Shown: positions 23,953 through 32,822, counted from the stretch's first letter. The stretch is 64,000 nt of DNA from Burkholderiaceae bacterium (GCA_021166725.1 JAJPES010000048.1:49254-113253); one strand, 5' to 3'. Notes: generated by a model from the sequence alone, not told the origin. Program-made: numbers and translations.

Positions 23953-25635
23953 ATGCCCACTCGCCCGAATCCGTACCGCCAACACCTCGACCGCAACGAC
24001 GCGAACCACGTTCCGTTGACGCCGATCAGCCTGGTGCGCTGGGCCGCCGATGTCTTCCCGGACCGTTGCGCCGCGATCCACGGCGAGCAGCGTTACACGT
24101 GGGCGCAGATGTACGAGCGCGCGTGCCGCTTGGCGTCGGTGCTGGCAGCGCGCGACATCGGCGACGGGGACACGGTTTCGGTGCTGCTGCCCAACACCCC
24201 GCCGATGCTCGATGCGCATTTCGGCGTGCCGATGACCGGCGCCGTGTTGAACACGATCAACACGCGACTCGATGCTGCCACCGTCGGGTTCCAGTTGCGT
24301 CACTCGGGCGCGAAGGTGTTCGTCGTCGATCGAGAATTCGCGCCGCTGGCCGCCGAAGCGCTCGCCATCCTCTCGGCCGCCGGGCAGCCGCGCCCCTTCG
24401 TCGTCGACGTGGACGACCCGGTCTACCGCGGACCGGGCGAGCGCGTCGGCGAAGTCGATTACGAAACCTGGCTCGCTTCGGGCGATCCGTCCCACGAAGG
24501 AAGCCTGCCCGACGACGAATGGGACGCGATCGGGCTTAACTACACGTCGGGCACCACCGGCGACCCGAAGGGCGTCGTCGTGCATCACCGCGGCGCCTAC
24601 CTGAACGCAGTCGGCAACGTGCTCGCGTGGGCGCTGCCGAGGCATCCGGTCTACCTATGGACGCTGCCGATGTTCCACTGCAACGGCTGGTGTTTTCCGT
24701 GGACGATTCCCGCGGCGGCCGGGACCAACGTCTGCCTGCGACGCGTCGAGGCGAAGACGATCCTCGACCTCGTCCGCGAGCATCGCGTCACCCATTACTG
24801 CGGCGCACCGATCGTGCACGGCACGCTGATCGACGCGCCCGCCGAATGGAAGAAGGGCATCGACTGGCCGGTGCGCGCGATGGTGGCCGGCGCGGCGCCG
24901 CCGGCCGCGATGATCGAAGGCATGGAGCGCATGGGCTGGGAAGTCACGCACGTCTACGGCCTCACCGAGGTCTACGGACCCGCCTCGGTCTGCGTGAAGC
25001 ACGAGGCGTGGAACGAACTCGACCTCGCCGGGCGCGTCGAACGAAACGCACGCCAGGGGGTGCGTTACCAGGTGCAGGAGGGCCTGACTGTCGTCGATCC
25101 CGGTTCGATGCAACCGGTGCCGCGCGATGCCGAGACGATGGGCGAGGTGGTGTTCCGCGGCAACATCGTGATGAAGGGCTACCTGAAGAACGAGAAGGCC
25201 ACTGCCGACGCCTTCGCCGGCGGCTGGTTCCACACGGGCGACCTCGGCGTCGTCTACCCCGACGGCTACGTGAAGCTGAAGGACCGTGCGAAGGACGTCA
25301 TCATCTCGGGCGGCGAGAACATCAGCTCGATCGAGGTCGAGGACGCGCTGTACAAGCACCCCGCGGTCCTTGCCTGCGCGGTGGTTGCCAAGCCCGACGA
25401 GCGATGGGGCGAAACGCCGCTCGCCTTCGTCGAACTGCGCGCCGAGCGGGTCCCGGGCACGCCCGAAGAAGGCAGGGCGCTGGCCGACGAATTGATCGCG
25501 CACTGCCGCGAGCATCTGGCTCGCTACAAGGTGCCGCGCGAGGTGCGCTTCGGTCCGGTGCCGAAGACGTCGACCGGCAAGATCCAGAAGCACGTGCTGA
25601 GGGCGCAGGCGAAATCGGCTTCGGCGATCGGGTGA
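23953..25635 (+). CDS. AMP-forming acyl-CoA synthetase
   Basis: A 560-residue adenylate-forming enzyme that should activate a carboxylic acid to its CoA thioester with ATP. The phosphate loop YTSGTTGDPKG starts at Y197, the adenine-binding VYGLTEVYGP lies near residue 336, HTGDLG near 425, and the C-terminal lysine motif is KTSTGKIQKHVLR. The overall pattern matches the group holding medium-chain and DmdB-like (3-methylmercaptopropionate) ligases; the true substrate cannot be read. The ATG at 23953 is the first that gives the family N-terminus (LTPISLVRWAADVFPDR). It is divergent from a GNAT gene with a shared palindrome. Confidence 0.87.
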   Translation: MPTRPNPYRQHLDRNDANHVPLTPISLVRWAADVFPDRCAAIHGEQRYTWAQMYERACRLASVLAARDIGDGDTVSVLLPNTPPMLDAHFGVPMTGAVLNTINTRLDAATVGFQLRHSGAKVFVVDREFAPLAAEALAILSAAGQPRPFVVDVDDPVYRGPGERVGEVDYETWLASGDPSHEGSLPDDEWDAIGLNYTSGTTGDPKGVVVHHRGAYLNAVGNVLAWALPRHPVYLWTLPMFHCNGWCFPWTIPAAAGTNVCLRRVEAKTILDLVREHRVTHYCGAPIVHGTLIDAPAEWKKGIDWPVRAMVAGAAPPAAMIEGMERMGWEVTHVYGLTEVYGPASVCVKHEAWNELDLAGRVERNARQGVRYQVQEGLTVVDPGSMQPVPRDAETMGEVVFRGNIVMKGYLKNEKATADAFAGGWFHTGDLGVVYPDGYVKLKDRAKDVIISGGENISSIEVEDALYKHPAVLACAVVAKPDERWGETPLAFVELRAERVPGTPEEGRALADELIAHCREHLARYKVPREVRFGPVPKTSTGKIQKHVLRAQAKSASAIG

Positions 25636-25671
25636 GGCTCGCGCGCCGGTCGCCACGCACCGCAATGTGGA

Positions 25672-26337
25672 TCAGTCGACGATCCGCCACCCGCGCGGTG
25701 TCCACAACTCGGCGGCGAGCGCCGGCCGGGCGGCTTGCGCAACGACGATGCGGGGATCATCGACCAGCGCATCCGGCAGCGCCACCCCGCACGGCGAGGC
25801 AATCCGCAGGCGGCACAACGTGACGCCCGAAGCGGCAAGCGCATCCGCCGGGTGTCGAACGGGCCTTGCGCCGCCCTGCCACTCGATCCTCGTCGGCTGC
25901 AGCCTGCGCAACCCTGTCCAGCGAAGCGCCGCGGCGGGTGCGTCCACCGGCATCTCGATGCGCCACGAAAGCGCTCCGCGCGTCATCGCTTCGATGCGAA
26001 GGTCTTGCGCCGAAGGCGACTCGAGAGACGCGACGCGGCAGACGAAATGCACGAGTCGCGGCCGTTCGGCGATCTGCGCGCGCAGCGCCGCATCGTCGAG
26101 CCCGAACGGGCGCGGCAGCGTCGGCGCGGCCTGCGAAGGATCGGCGGCGATCAGTTCGAGGTAAGTGCGCGCGTCGAGCCGCAATACGCGGTTGTGCGTG
26201 CCCCAGCCCGGATGCGCGCCTCCGCCGGCCGCCGTCACGCCGGCGAGCGCGTGCAGCCACGCGTCGCCTTGCCCGAGCGTATCGCAGGCGACGACCAGGT
26301 GATCGAGTTCGATGTCGGCTTCGAGCGTCGGCGTAAT
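25672..26337 (-). CDS. Glyoxalase-like (VOC fold) protein lacking a normal start codon
   Basis: The frame shows a complete glyoxalase-like domain: [36 protein letters not shown] and, at the end, [12 protein letters not shown], about 215 residues. No ATG, GTG or TTG lies between the upstream region and the domain; possible initiators are ATT at 26337 and ATC at 26313. An ATG in another frame at about 26380 could serve if one base were missing, so this may be a frameshifted gene or a sequencing error. It is divergent from argS and overlaps its promoter area. The family has no single known reaction. Confidence 0.65.
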   Translation of the reverse strand: MTPTLEADIELDHLVVACDTLGQGDAWLHALAGVTAAGGGAHPGWGTHNRVLRLDARTYLELIAADPSQAAPTLPRPFGLDDAALRAQIAERPRLVHFVCRVASLESPSAQDLRIEAMTRGALSWRIEMPVDAPAAALRWTGLRRLQPTRIEWQGGARPVRHPADALAASGVTLCRLRIASPCGVALPDALVDDPRIVVAQAARPALAAELWTPRGWRIVD

Positions 26338-26364
26338 GCGGCAGGCAGTGCCCGGGGTGGCCAG

Positions 26365-26370
26365 TACAAT
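26365..26370 (+). promoter_or_regulatory. -10 box immediately before argS
   Basis: TACAAT ends 8 bases before the argS ATG, so transcription would start at or within two bases of the start codon, and no ribosome site is present. Confidence 0.45.
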
Positions 26371-26378
26371 CGCGGTCC

Positions 26379-28154
26379 ATGTTACCCGAGCAGAAATCGC
26401 GCATCGCCGAGTCGCTGCGCCAGGCGGCGCAGCGCGTCGTCGAGCAGGCCGGCATCGACCTCGTCGTTGCGTCGATCGAGCTCGACCGCCCCAGGCAGCC
26501 CGAGCACGGCGATCTCGCCTCGAATCTCGCGCTGCAACTGGCACGACCGCTGAAGTCGAACCCGCGTGCGGTCGCCACGCAACTGAAGGAGGCGCTCGAG
26601 GCGCTCGATCGCGAAGGCGGCGACGCCGCGGCGCTGATCGAGTCGATCGAGATCGCCGGCCCCGGCTTCCTGAACCTGCGCGTGCGCGACGATGCCAAGC
26701 GGGTCGCGATTCGGCGTGCGCTGGCCGATGCTGAAGCGTTCGGCCGGGGCAATCGCGGCGCAGGACGCGAGGTGCTCGTCGAGTTCGTTTCGGCGAACCC
26801 CACCGGACCGCTGCACGTCGGGCACGGCCGACAGGGCGCGCTGGGCGATGCGCTGTCGGCGCTGCTCGACGCCGACGGCTGGCGCGTGACGCGCGAGTTC
26901 TACTACAACGACGCGGGCGCGCAGATCGACAACCTCGCGCGCTCGGTGCAGGCGCGTGTGCGCGGCATCGGCCCCGACGATCCGCGCTTTCCGGTCGACG
27001 GCTATCGGGGCGAGTACATCCGCGACATCGCGGACGACTACCTGGCCGGCAAGAGCGTCTCGGCCGAGCAGGTGGAATCCGTGCGCGGCGCCGGCGATCC
27101 CGACGATCTCGAAGAGATCCGGCGCTTCGCCGTCGCCTATCTGCGCCACGAGCAGGACATCGACCTTCGCGCGTTCGGCGTGCGCTTCGACCGCCATTAC
27201 CTCGAGTCGTCGCTGTATGCCGACGGTCGCGTGCAGGCGGTGGTCGACGCATTGCGCCGCTCGGGCCACACCTACGAGGACGAGGGCGCATTGTGGCTGC
27301 GCACCACGACCTTCGGCGACGACAAGGACCGCGTGATGCGCAAGTCCGACGGCGCCTACACGTACTTCGTGCCCGACGTCGCCTATCACGTCGCGAAGTG
27401 GGAGCGCGGTTACGCGCGGGCGATCAACGTGCAGGGCTCCGATCACCACGGCACGATCGCACGCGTGCGTGCCGGCCTGCAGGCGCTCGACATCGGGATC
27501 CCGCAGGGCTATCCCGACTACGTGATGCACAAGATGGTCACCGTGATGCGCGGCGGCGAGGAGGTGAAGATCTCCAAGCGCGCCGGCGCCTACGTGACGC
27601 TGCGCGACCTGATCCTGTGGACCGGCGAAGTGCGCGACGACGACGGCGAGGTGCGCATCGACGAGCAGCGCGGACGCGACGCGGTGCGTTTCTTCCTGAT
27701 TTCGCGCAAGGCCGACAGCGAGTTCGTCTTCGACGTCGACCTGGCACTCGCACGCACCGACGAGAACCCGGTCTACTACATCCAGTACGCGCACGCGCGC
27801 ATCTGCTCGGTGCTGGCGCAGTGGGGCGGCGATGCCGAAGCGCTCGCGCGCTCGGCGGCGGCCGGCGAGGTGGCGCTCGATTCCCTGGGCGGAGCGCGCG
27901 AGTTCGCGCTGTGCGCGCGCATCGCAGCGTTCCCGCCGGCACTGCAGGCTGCGGTCGACGAACTGGCGCCGCACGCGATCGCCTTCTATCTCAAAGACTT
28001 AGCCGCCGAACTTCACTCTTACTATAATGCCGAGCGGGTGCTCGTCGATGACGAGGCGACAAGGACCGCGCGGCTGGCGCTGCTGCTTGCCGTGCGGCAG
28101 GTGTTCCGCAACGGCCTGGCGCTGCTCGGCGTATCGGCTCCCGAGAGGATGTAA
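26379..28154 (+). CDS. argS: Arginyl-tRNA synthetase
   Basis: A 591-residue class I synthetase that charges tRNA-Arg with arginine. The order is: N-terminal Add1 domain (to about residue 110), catalytic Rossmann fold with the HIGH motif as H146-V-G-H149 in [13 protein letters not shown], a KMSKS loop reading K397-ISKRAG, and the C-terminal anticodon-binding helical domain ([10 protein letters not shown]). Arginyl enzymes often have KMSKS variants. No ribosome site precedes the ATG, and a -10 box sits only 8 bases upstream. A SPOR-domain gene starts directly after the stop. Confidence 0.95.
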   Translation: MLPEQKSRIAESLRQAAQRVVEQAGIDLVVASIELDRPRQPEHGDLASNLALQLARPLKSNPRAVATQLKEALEALDREGGDAAALIESIEIAGPGFLNLRVRDDAKRVAIRRALADAEAFGRGNRGAGREVLVEFVSANPTGPLHVGHGRQGALGDALSALLDADGWRVTREFYYNDAGAQIDNLARSVQARVRGIGPDDPRFPVDGYRGEYIRDIADDYLAGKSVSAEQVESVRGAGDPDDLEEIRRFAVAYLRHEQDIDLRAFGVRFDRHYLESSLYADGRVQAVVDALRRSGHTYEDEGALWLRTTTFGDDKDRVMRKSDGAYTYFVPDVAYHVAKWERGYARAINVQGSDHHGTIARVRAGLQALDIGIPQGYPDYVMHKMVTVMRGGEEVKISKRAGAYVTLRDLILWTGEVRDDDGEVRIDEQRGRDAVRFFLISRKADSEFVFDVDLALARTDENPVYYIQYAHARICSVLAQWGGDAEALARSAAAGEVALDSLGGAREFALCARIAAFPPALQAAVDELAPHAIAFYLKDLAAELHSYYNAERVLVDDEATRTARLALLLAVRQVFRNGLALLGVSAPERM

Positions 28155-28766
28155 ATGGTGGATCGCGTCGTTCGTCCGGGCCCGGGTCGCCGCATGCGCG
28201 GAGGCACGCTGCTCGGTTTCCTGGTCGGACTGATCGCCGGTCTGTCGATCGCCGTCGTCGTCGCGATGATCGTCACGCGTGCGCCGGTGCCCTTCGTCGA
28301 CAAGAACAAGCGCAACGCCGAACCGGTGCTGGAGCCGAAGTCGCTGTCCGAGGCGCCCGACCCGAACGCCCCGTTGCATGCGAAGGCGCGGCCGGCGGCG
28401 GGCGCCGAGCCGACCGCTGCTGCGCCGGCGTCCGCGGGGCCGGCGGGTGCGCTTTCGGCGCCGATCGTCGCGTCGGCGCCGGCCAGCGCCGGCGCGGCAG
28501 CCTCGGCGCCGGGTGCCGCGAGCGCACCGGGCGACGCCAGCTATCTGCTGCAGGCGGGCGCCTTCCGGTCGTCGTCGGAGGCGGAGAGCATGAAGGCGCG
28601 GCTGGCGCTGATCGGCTTCGAAGCCCGCGTGCTCGACGCGCAGGTCAACGGCCAGACGCTGTATCGTGTCCGCGTCGGACCCTACGCGCAACTCGATTCG
28701 ATGAATCGCGCACGCGCGCGGCTGGCCGAGAACGGCATCGAGGCCTCGGTAGTCCGGCAGCGGTGA
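28155..28766 (+). CDS. SPOR-domain cell-division protein (FtsN-like)
   Basis: A 203-residue bitopic membrane protein: a short basic cytoplasmic start, one membrane helix (about residues 18-41, LLGFLVGLIAGLSIAVVVAM), a Pro/Ala-rich periplasmic linker, and a SPOR domain at about residues 128-203 (YLLQAGAFRSSSEAESMKAR). SPOR domains bind peptidoglycan stripped of stem peptides at the division site. FtsN-like proteins follow argS in many beta- and gammaproteobacteria. The ATG starts the base after the argS stop, so the genes are translationally close. FtsN is likely but the essential small motif of FtsN was not recognised. Confidence 0.8.
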   Translation: MVDRVVRPGPGRRMRGGTLLGFLVGLIAGLSIAVVVAMIVTRAPVPFVDKNKRNAEPVLEPKSLSEAPDPNAPLHAKARPAAGAEPTAAAPASAGPAGALSAPIVASAPASAGAAASAPGAASAPGDASYLLQAGAFRSSSEAESMKARLALIGFEARVLDAQVNGQTLYRVRVGPYAQLDSMNRARARLAENGIEASVVRQR

Positions 28767-28818
28767 AACCCTCGCGCGCCGCGCTTCGTCGCCGGGCGCG
28801 AATCTTTCGGAACGCCCC

Positions 28819-29466
28819 ATGATCGATGCTCGCAGACGAATCCTGATCTCAGCCGGCGCTGCGGTGGCCGGCGCCGCTGCGCTTCCCGCGGCGCGCGCGC
28901 AGTCCGCGCCCGTCGAAGGGCGCGACTACCGGCTGGTGTCGCCGCCGCAGCCCACCGAGGCGCCGGCCGGCAAGATCGAGGTCATCGAGTTCTTCTGGTA
29001 CGGCTGCCCGCACTGCAATGCGCTCGAGCCGCTGCTGAAGCAGTGGCTGTCGAAGTTGCCGCCCGACGTGTATTTCAAGCGCGTTCACGTGCCGTTCGGC
29101 GACCGGCGCCATCAGCAGCTGTATTACACCCTCGAATCGATGGGCGTCGCCGACAAGGTGGACGACGTCGTCTTCCGCGCGATCCACGTGGACGGCAACC
29201 GGATGGACACGCCGGAGAAGATGATCGACGTGCTGTCGAAGCACGGCGTGGACAAGGACAAGTTCCTCGAGACCTGGAAGTCGTTCGCCGTGCGCACGAA
29301 GATGTCGCGCGGCGCGCAGCTCACGCAGGCCTACGGCGTAGACGGCGTTCCCGCGATGGCGGTCGCCGGCAAGTACTACACGGCGCCGAGCATGGTCGGC
29401 TCCAACGCCGGCGCGCTGCGCGTCATCGACTGGCTGGTGCAGAAGGAACGCCAGATGGGCAAGTAG
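28819..29466 (+). CDS. dsbA: Thiol:disulfide interchange protein DsbA
   Basis: A 215-residue periplasmic oxidase that forms disulfides in exported proteins. The active site is C63-P-H-C66 in FWYGCPHCNAL, and the cis-proline loop reads GVDGVPAMAV. A signal peptide with an RRR run (ARRRILISAGAAVAGAAALPAARA) suggests Tat-compatible export. It would be re-oxidised by DsbB, not seen in this window. It follows the SPOR gene and precedes a helical-receptor protein and rlpA, an order common in the Burkholderiales. Confidence 0.92.
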   Translation: MIDARRRILISAGAAVAGAAALPAARAQSAPVEGRDYRLVSPPQPTEAPAGKIEVIEFFWYGCPHCNALEPLLKQWLSKLPPDVYFKRVHVPFGDRRHQQLYYTLESMGVADKVDDVVFRAIHVDGNRMDTPEKMIDVLSKHGVDKDKFLETWKSFAVRTKMSRGAQLTQAYGVDGVPAMAVAGKYYTAPSMVGSNAGALRVIDWLVQKERQMGK

Positions 29467-29504
29467 AGGCGGTGTCGCGGCCGAAGGCAGCAGGCGAAGG
29501 CGCG

Positions 29505-30293
29505 ATGCGCATCGTGTCGCTCGTGCCGAGTCTCACCGAGCTGCTGTGCCAGCTCGGCTTGCGCGAGCAGCTCGTCGGTCGCACGGGCTTCTGCATTCAT
29601 CCGCGCGATGCGTTGCGCGATGTGCCGAGGGTCGGCGGCACGAAGGACGTCGATGTGGAGCGCGTGCGCGCGCTCGCGCCCACGCACGTCGTCGTCAACG
29701 TCGACGAGAACGAGAAGCCGACCGTCGAGCGGATCGCCGCGCTCGGCGCCGAGATCGTCGTCACGCATCCGATCACCGTCGACGACAACCTCGCGCTGAT
29801 CGAATCCTTCGGCGATCGCTTCGGCACGCGCGCGGCTGCGCAGCGCCACGCCGACCGACAGCGCGAGGCGGTGCACCGCGTGGCCACGCGACGTTTTGCA
29901 TCGGTGGACGTGCTCTACCTGATCTGGAAGGACCCGTGGATGAGCATCGGACGCGAGACGTTCATAGCGCACATGCTCGCCGCGGTCGGGCTGCACTCGG
30001 TGGTCGCGGACCCACAGCCGCGCTACCCGGTGGTGGCCGACCCGTCGGCCGATGCGCGCGGCGCGCGCGTCGTGCTGCTGTCGTCCGAGCCGTACCGCTT
30101 CGTCGAGCGGCATCGCGCGGCGCTGCAGCGCGCGAGCGGCCTCGGCACGCCGACGTTCGCGACGATCGACGGCGAGATGACATCGTGGTACGGCACGCGG
30201 GCGATCGACGGGCTGCACTACCTGCTCGGCTATCGCGACGCGCTCGATCGCGCGCTCGACGCGGGCGGGGCGAACGGGGAGGAGCGTCGATGA
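29505..30293 (+). CDS. Cobalamin/metal-chelate-binding-like protein without signal peptide
   Basis: A 262-residue protein of the helical-backbone metal receptor (BtuF-like) fold: N-terminal lobe RIVSLVPSLTELLCQLGLREQLVGR, a connecting helix near residues 110-140, and a C-terminal lobe with FVERH. Standard relatives are periplasmic binding proteins for vitamin B12 or siderophores. This one starts at once with the fold and has no signal peptide at the ATG at 29505, so it is either cytoplasmic or its start is further upstream. No ABC transporter genes lie beside it. The stop overlaps the rlpA start by ATGA. Confidence 0.65.
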   Translation: MRIVSLVPSLTELLCQLGLREQLVGRTGFCIHPRDALRDVPRVGGTKDVDVERVRALAPTHVVVNVDENEKPTVERIAALGAEIVVTHPITVDDNLALIESFGDRFGTRAAAQRHADRQREAVHRVATRRFASVDVLYLIWKDPWMSIGRETFIAHMLAAVGLHSVVADPQPRYPVVADPSADARGARVVLLSSEPYRFVERHRAALQRASGLGTPTFATIDGEMTSWYGTRAIDGLHYLLGYRDALDRALDAGGANGEERR

Positions 30294-31552
30294 CCCGCGT
30301 GCGGATCGCGCTGTGGATCGCCTGCGTGCCGCTGCTGTTCGCGCTCGGCGCGTGCTCGACGTCGAAGGTAGCGCGCGGCGGCTCGGGCGCCGACGGCGCT
30401 GCGACGCGCGGTGGCGGCTACTACCTCGACGACGGTCCCGGACAGCTTTCGCCGGCCGACGTCGCCGCGATTCCGGATGCGGTTCCTCGTGCCGAGCCGG
30501 TGCTACTGCGCACCTCCCGCCCCTACACGGTGTTCGGACGAACCTACACGCCGATGAGCACGCTCGCGCCCTATCGCGAGCGCGGGATCGCCTCGTGGTA
30601 CGGACGGCGCTATCACGGCAAGCCGACCTCGAGCGGCGAGCCCTACGACATGAATGCGATGACGGCCGCGCATCCGACGCTGCCGATTCCGAGCTACGTG
30701 CGCGTGACGCGCGCAGGAACGGATCGCAGCGTCGTCGTCCGGGTCAACGATCGCGGACCGTTCCTGCAGAACCGGTTGATCGATCTCTCGTACACGGCGG
30801 CCGCCAAACTCGGCTTCGTCGAGATGGGCAGCGCCGAGGTCGAGGTCGAGGCGATCACGCAGTTCGACGGGCCTGCAGCGCCGCTGCTGGTCGCGGGGAA
30901 CGCGCCGGGAGCGCAGCAGGGCGGGGCGGGGGCGGCGATTTCGGGTGCTGCGCCGGGCGGTGCTGCGTCGCCGATCGCCGGCGATCCTCCCATCGTGCCG
31001 GCGACTTCCTCGTCTCGCGTCGACGCGACCGTCGCTCCGATGCGGGACGAGGCGCCCGGCCGACTCGTGGTCGAGACCCGGTTCGCGGATGCCGATCGCG
31101 CAACGGCGCATGGCCCTGCGGCCGCGGGCGCGACGTCGGCATCGGCGCCTGCTGCATCGGCGCCTGCCGCATCGGCTGCTGCGACCTCGGCGCCCGCCGC
31201 GCCGGCATCTACGGGTTTCGCAACGGCAGGATTCGGCGCGGGAAGGGCATCGGCCGCAACGCTTTCGCCGCCGACCACGCCGACCACGCCGACCACGCCG
31301 ACTGCTGCGCACGCGAGCGGGCCGGGCTTCTGGCTGCAACTCGGTGCCTTCTCCTCGGCGGACGGCGCGCGCGCGGCGCTCGAACGACTGCGGCGCGAGC
31401 TTGCCTGGCTCGGCGCGCGCTTCGACCTGCGTCGCGAAGGCGCCCTGTACAAGGTCCAGGCGGGTCCCTGGCTGCAGCGCGAACATGCGCTGGATGCGGC
31501 GGCGCGCGTACGAGGCGCCACTGCCTTGCAGCCGTTCCCGATCTTCCGCTGA
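30290..31552 (+). CDS. rlpA: Septal-ring lytic transglycosylase RlpA (lipoprotein)
   Basis: A 420-residue outer-membrane lipoprotein: signal peptide with lipobox (LFALGAC). The double-psi beta-barrel (about residues 95-190) has GIASWYGRRYHGKPTSSGE and VRVNDRGPF, the catalytic face of RlpA, which cleaves denuded glycan strands at the septum. A long low-complexity Ala/Ser/Pro linker follows, with a TTP repeat near 31269-31300, then a C-terminal SPOR domain (FWLQLGAFSSADGARAALER). The dsbA end and start of this gene are joined by overlaps. In family members with this linker the spacing to SPOR varies freely. Confidence 0.9.
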   Translation: MTRVRIALWIACVPLLFALGACSTSKVARGGSGADGAATRGGGYYLDDGPGQLSPADVAAIPDAVPRAEPVLLRTSRPYTVFGRTYTPMSTLAPYRERGIASWYGRRYHGKPTSSGEPYDMNAMTAAHPTLPIPSYVRVTRAGTDRSVVVRVNDRGPFLQNRLIDLSYTAAAKLGFVEMGSAEVEVEAITQFDGPAAPLLVAGNAPGAQQGGAGAAISGAAPGGAASPIAGDPPIVPATSSSRVDATVAPMRDEAPGRLVVETRFADADRATAHGPAAAGATSASAPAASAPAASAAATSAPAAPASTGFATAGFGAGRASAATLSPPTTPTTPTTPTAAHASGPGFWLQLGAFSSADGARAALERLRRELAWLGARFDLRREGALYKVQAGPWLQREHALDAAARVRGATALQPFPIFR

Positions 31553-31577
31553 GCGTTCAGCGGCCGGCGCTTGCGCA

Positions 31578-31648
31578 AGGCGCCGCCACCGCCGTTACGC
31601 GAGTCCGCTGTTAGAGGCGCCGCCACCGCCGTTACGCGAGTCCGCTGT
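31578..31648 (+). repeat. 34-bp direct repeat, two copies separated by TAG
   Basis: Bases 31578-31611 and 31615-31648 are identical over 34 bases, with a 3-base spacer, so the period is 37. It starts 26 bases after the rlpA stop, in the convergent gap with rsmI. No coding sense is visible. The copies could be a duplication scar or a site for recombination. Confidence 0.75.
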
Positions 31649-31693
31649 GAAATACGGCGTTTTCTCTTCTGAAAAGGATTGCAGAGGCAGAAA

Positions 31694-31710
31694 CGCTGCG
31701 TTCCGCAGCG
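31694..31710. terminator. Perfect 7-bp stem-loop in the rlpA/rsmI convergent gap
   Basis: CGCTGCG-TTC-CGCAGCG folds to a 7-bp stem with a 3-base loop. It is followed only by AATCTT and no T-run, so it is at best a weak terminator shared by two convergent genes. Confidence 0.35.
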
Positions 31711-31722
31711 AATCTTCCGAGC

Positions 31723-31834
31723 GTGCAGCGTGCCGAGCGTGCAGCGTGCCGAGCGCGCAGCGTGCCGAGCGCGCAGCGTGCCGAGCGCGCAGCGTGCCGC
31801 GCGCGCAGCGTGCCGAGCGCGCAGCGTGCCGCGC
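31723..31834 (+). repeat. 16-bp tandem repeat, seven copies
   Basis: Seven back-to-back copies of GYGCAGCGTGCCGMGC, changing only at positions 2 and 14, fill 112 bases. The unit is not a multiple of three and no gene covers it. The repeat sits just downstream of the rsmI stop (31857) and after rlpA, so it lies in the 3' untranslated parts of both transcripts. It has the form of a variable-number tandem repeat. No spacers separate the copies, so it is not a CRISPR array. Confidence 0.85.
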
Positions 31835-31856
31835 GCGCTATCGGCCGTCCTCGGCG

Positions 31857-32807
31857 CTATCGGGCGGGCCCGGCTCGTCTTCCGGCCGTGCGCTCCTCCC
31901 CCTCCTCCTCGCCCCCTTGCGCCCCCACGCGCCGCGCGGCTGCCAGCGCCATCGCGTACAGCTTCCTGCGCGGCAACGCCGTCACGCGTCCCGCGAGCCG
32001 TACCGCCCGGCTGAGCGGCATTTCGGCGAGCAGCTCCGACAGCAGCGCGTGCACGTCCACTTCGACGACGTCCGACGCGACCGCATCGCCGCTGCCGGCG
32101 GTCCTCGAAGGCGCTGCCACGACGAGCACGTACTCGCCGCGCAGCCGGTTTTCGTCGGCGTCGAGCCATCCGCGCGCGTCGGCGACGTCGCAGACATGAA
32201 TCTCCTCGAAGCGCTTGGTCAGTTCGCGGCCGATGGCGACGCGCCGTCCGCCGCCTGCCAGCCGCGCGATCGCCGCCAGCGTCGGCGCGATCCGATGCGG
32301 TGCTTCGAACAGCACGAACGGATGCGGCATTCGAGCGAGCTCTGCGAGCCGCTCGTCGCGCGCGCGTTCCCGCGCGGGCAGGAAGCCCTCGAAGTGGAAC
32401 GGACCTTCGACCAGCCCGCTGGCCGAGATCAATGCGAGCGGCGCGGAGGGGCCGGGTACCGGAACGATCCGGTAGCCGGCGGCCCGCACGTCGTCGACGA
32501 TGCGCGCGCCCGGATCGCTGACTGCAGGTGTTCCCGCGTCGCTGACCAGCGCAACGCTGCGTCCGGCGGCGAGCGCCTCGACGATGCGCTGCGCGGCCGC
32601 GCGCTCGTTGTGCCGATGCGCCGGCATCGTCTGCGGATGCACGCCGAGATGGTCGAGCAGCACGCGGGTCGTTCGCGTGTCTTCGGCCGCTACCAGATCG
32701 ACCCCGCGCAGCACATCGGCCGCACGGCCTCCGATATCCGACAGATGTCCGATGGGAGTGGCCACTACATATAATGAGCCCGGCTCGACGCCGATCGAGC
32801 TGCTCAT
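31857..32807 (-). CDS. rsmI: 16S rRNA (cytidine-1402-2'-O)-methyltransferase RsmI
   Basis: A 316-residue SAM-dependent RNA methyltransferase of the tetrapyrrole-methylase fold. The N-terminus LYVVATPIGHLSDIGGRA, then EDTRTTRVLLDHLG, DAGTPAVSDPG and GPSAPLALISASGL are the family signature. It modifies C1402 in the ribosomal decoding site. The C-terminus has an Arg/Glu-rich tail. It diverges from lpoA with only 15 bases between the start codons, the same order as E. coli yraL/yraM, so promoters must lie inside the opposing genes. Confidence 0.93.
   Translation of the reverse strand: MSSSIGVEPGSLYVVATPIGHLSDIGGRAADVLRGVDLVAAEDTRTTRVLLDHLGVHPQTMPAHRHNERAAAQRIVEALAAGRSVALVSDAGTPAVSDPGARIVDDVRAAGYRIVPVPGPSAPLALISASGLVEGPFHFEGFLPARERARDERLAELARMPHPFVLFEAPHRIAPTLAAIARLAGGGRRVAIGRELTKRFEEIHVCDVADARGWLDADENRLRGEYVLVVAAPSRTAGSGDAVASDVVEVDVHALLSELLAEMPLSRAVRLAGRVTALPRRKLYAMALAAARRVGAQGGEEEGEERTAGRRAGPAR
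32770..32775 (+). promoter_or_regulatory. -10 box for lpoA located inside rsmI
   Basis: A perfect TATAAT lies 47 bases before the lpoA ATG, inside the first 13 codons of the divergent rsmI. The -35 region 17 bases upstream (GTCCGA) is weak. Confidence 0.5.
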
Positions 32808-32822
32808 CGAGTCTCCGTGCTG

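Larger units (their letters stand above)
31553..31856. other. Gene-free convergent gap, 304 bases, repeat-rich
   Basis: No coding frame can be supported between the rlpA and rsmI stops. The gap holds the direct repeat, a small AT-rich island (31649-31680, TTTTC...GAAAA), a stem-loop and the seven-copy tandem repeat. Both flanking genes end into it. Confidence 0.8.

Noticed and set aside
28023..28028. TATAAT inside the end of argS as promoter of the SPOR gene
   Set aside because: It falls within conserved argS codons for YYNAER, has no fitting -35, and is 127 bases from the next start.
31723..31834. Possible CRISPR array or repetitive protein in the rlpA/rsmI gap
   Set aside because: The repeats are directly adjacent with no spacers, and the unit length of 16 shifts the frame at each copy, so neither a CRISPR array nor a repeated protein is plausible.
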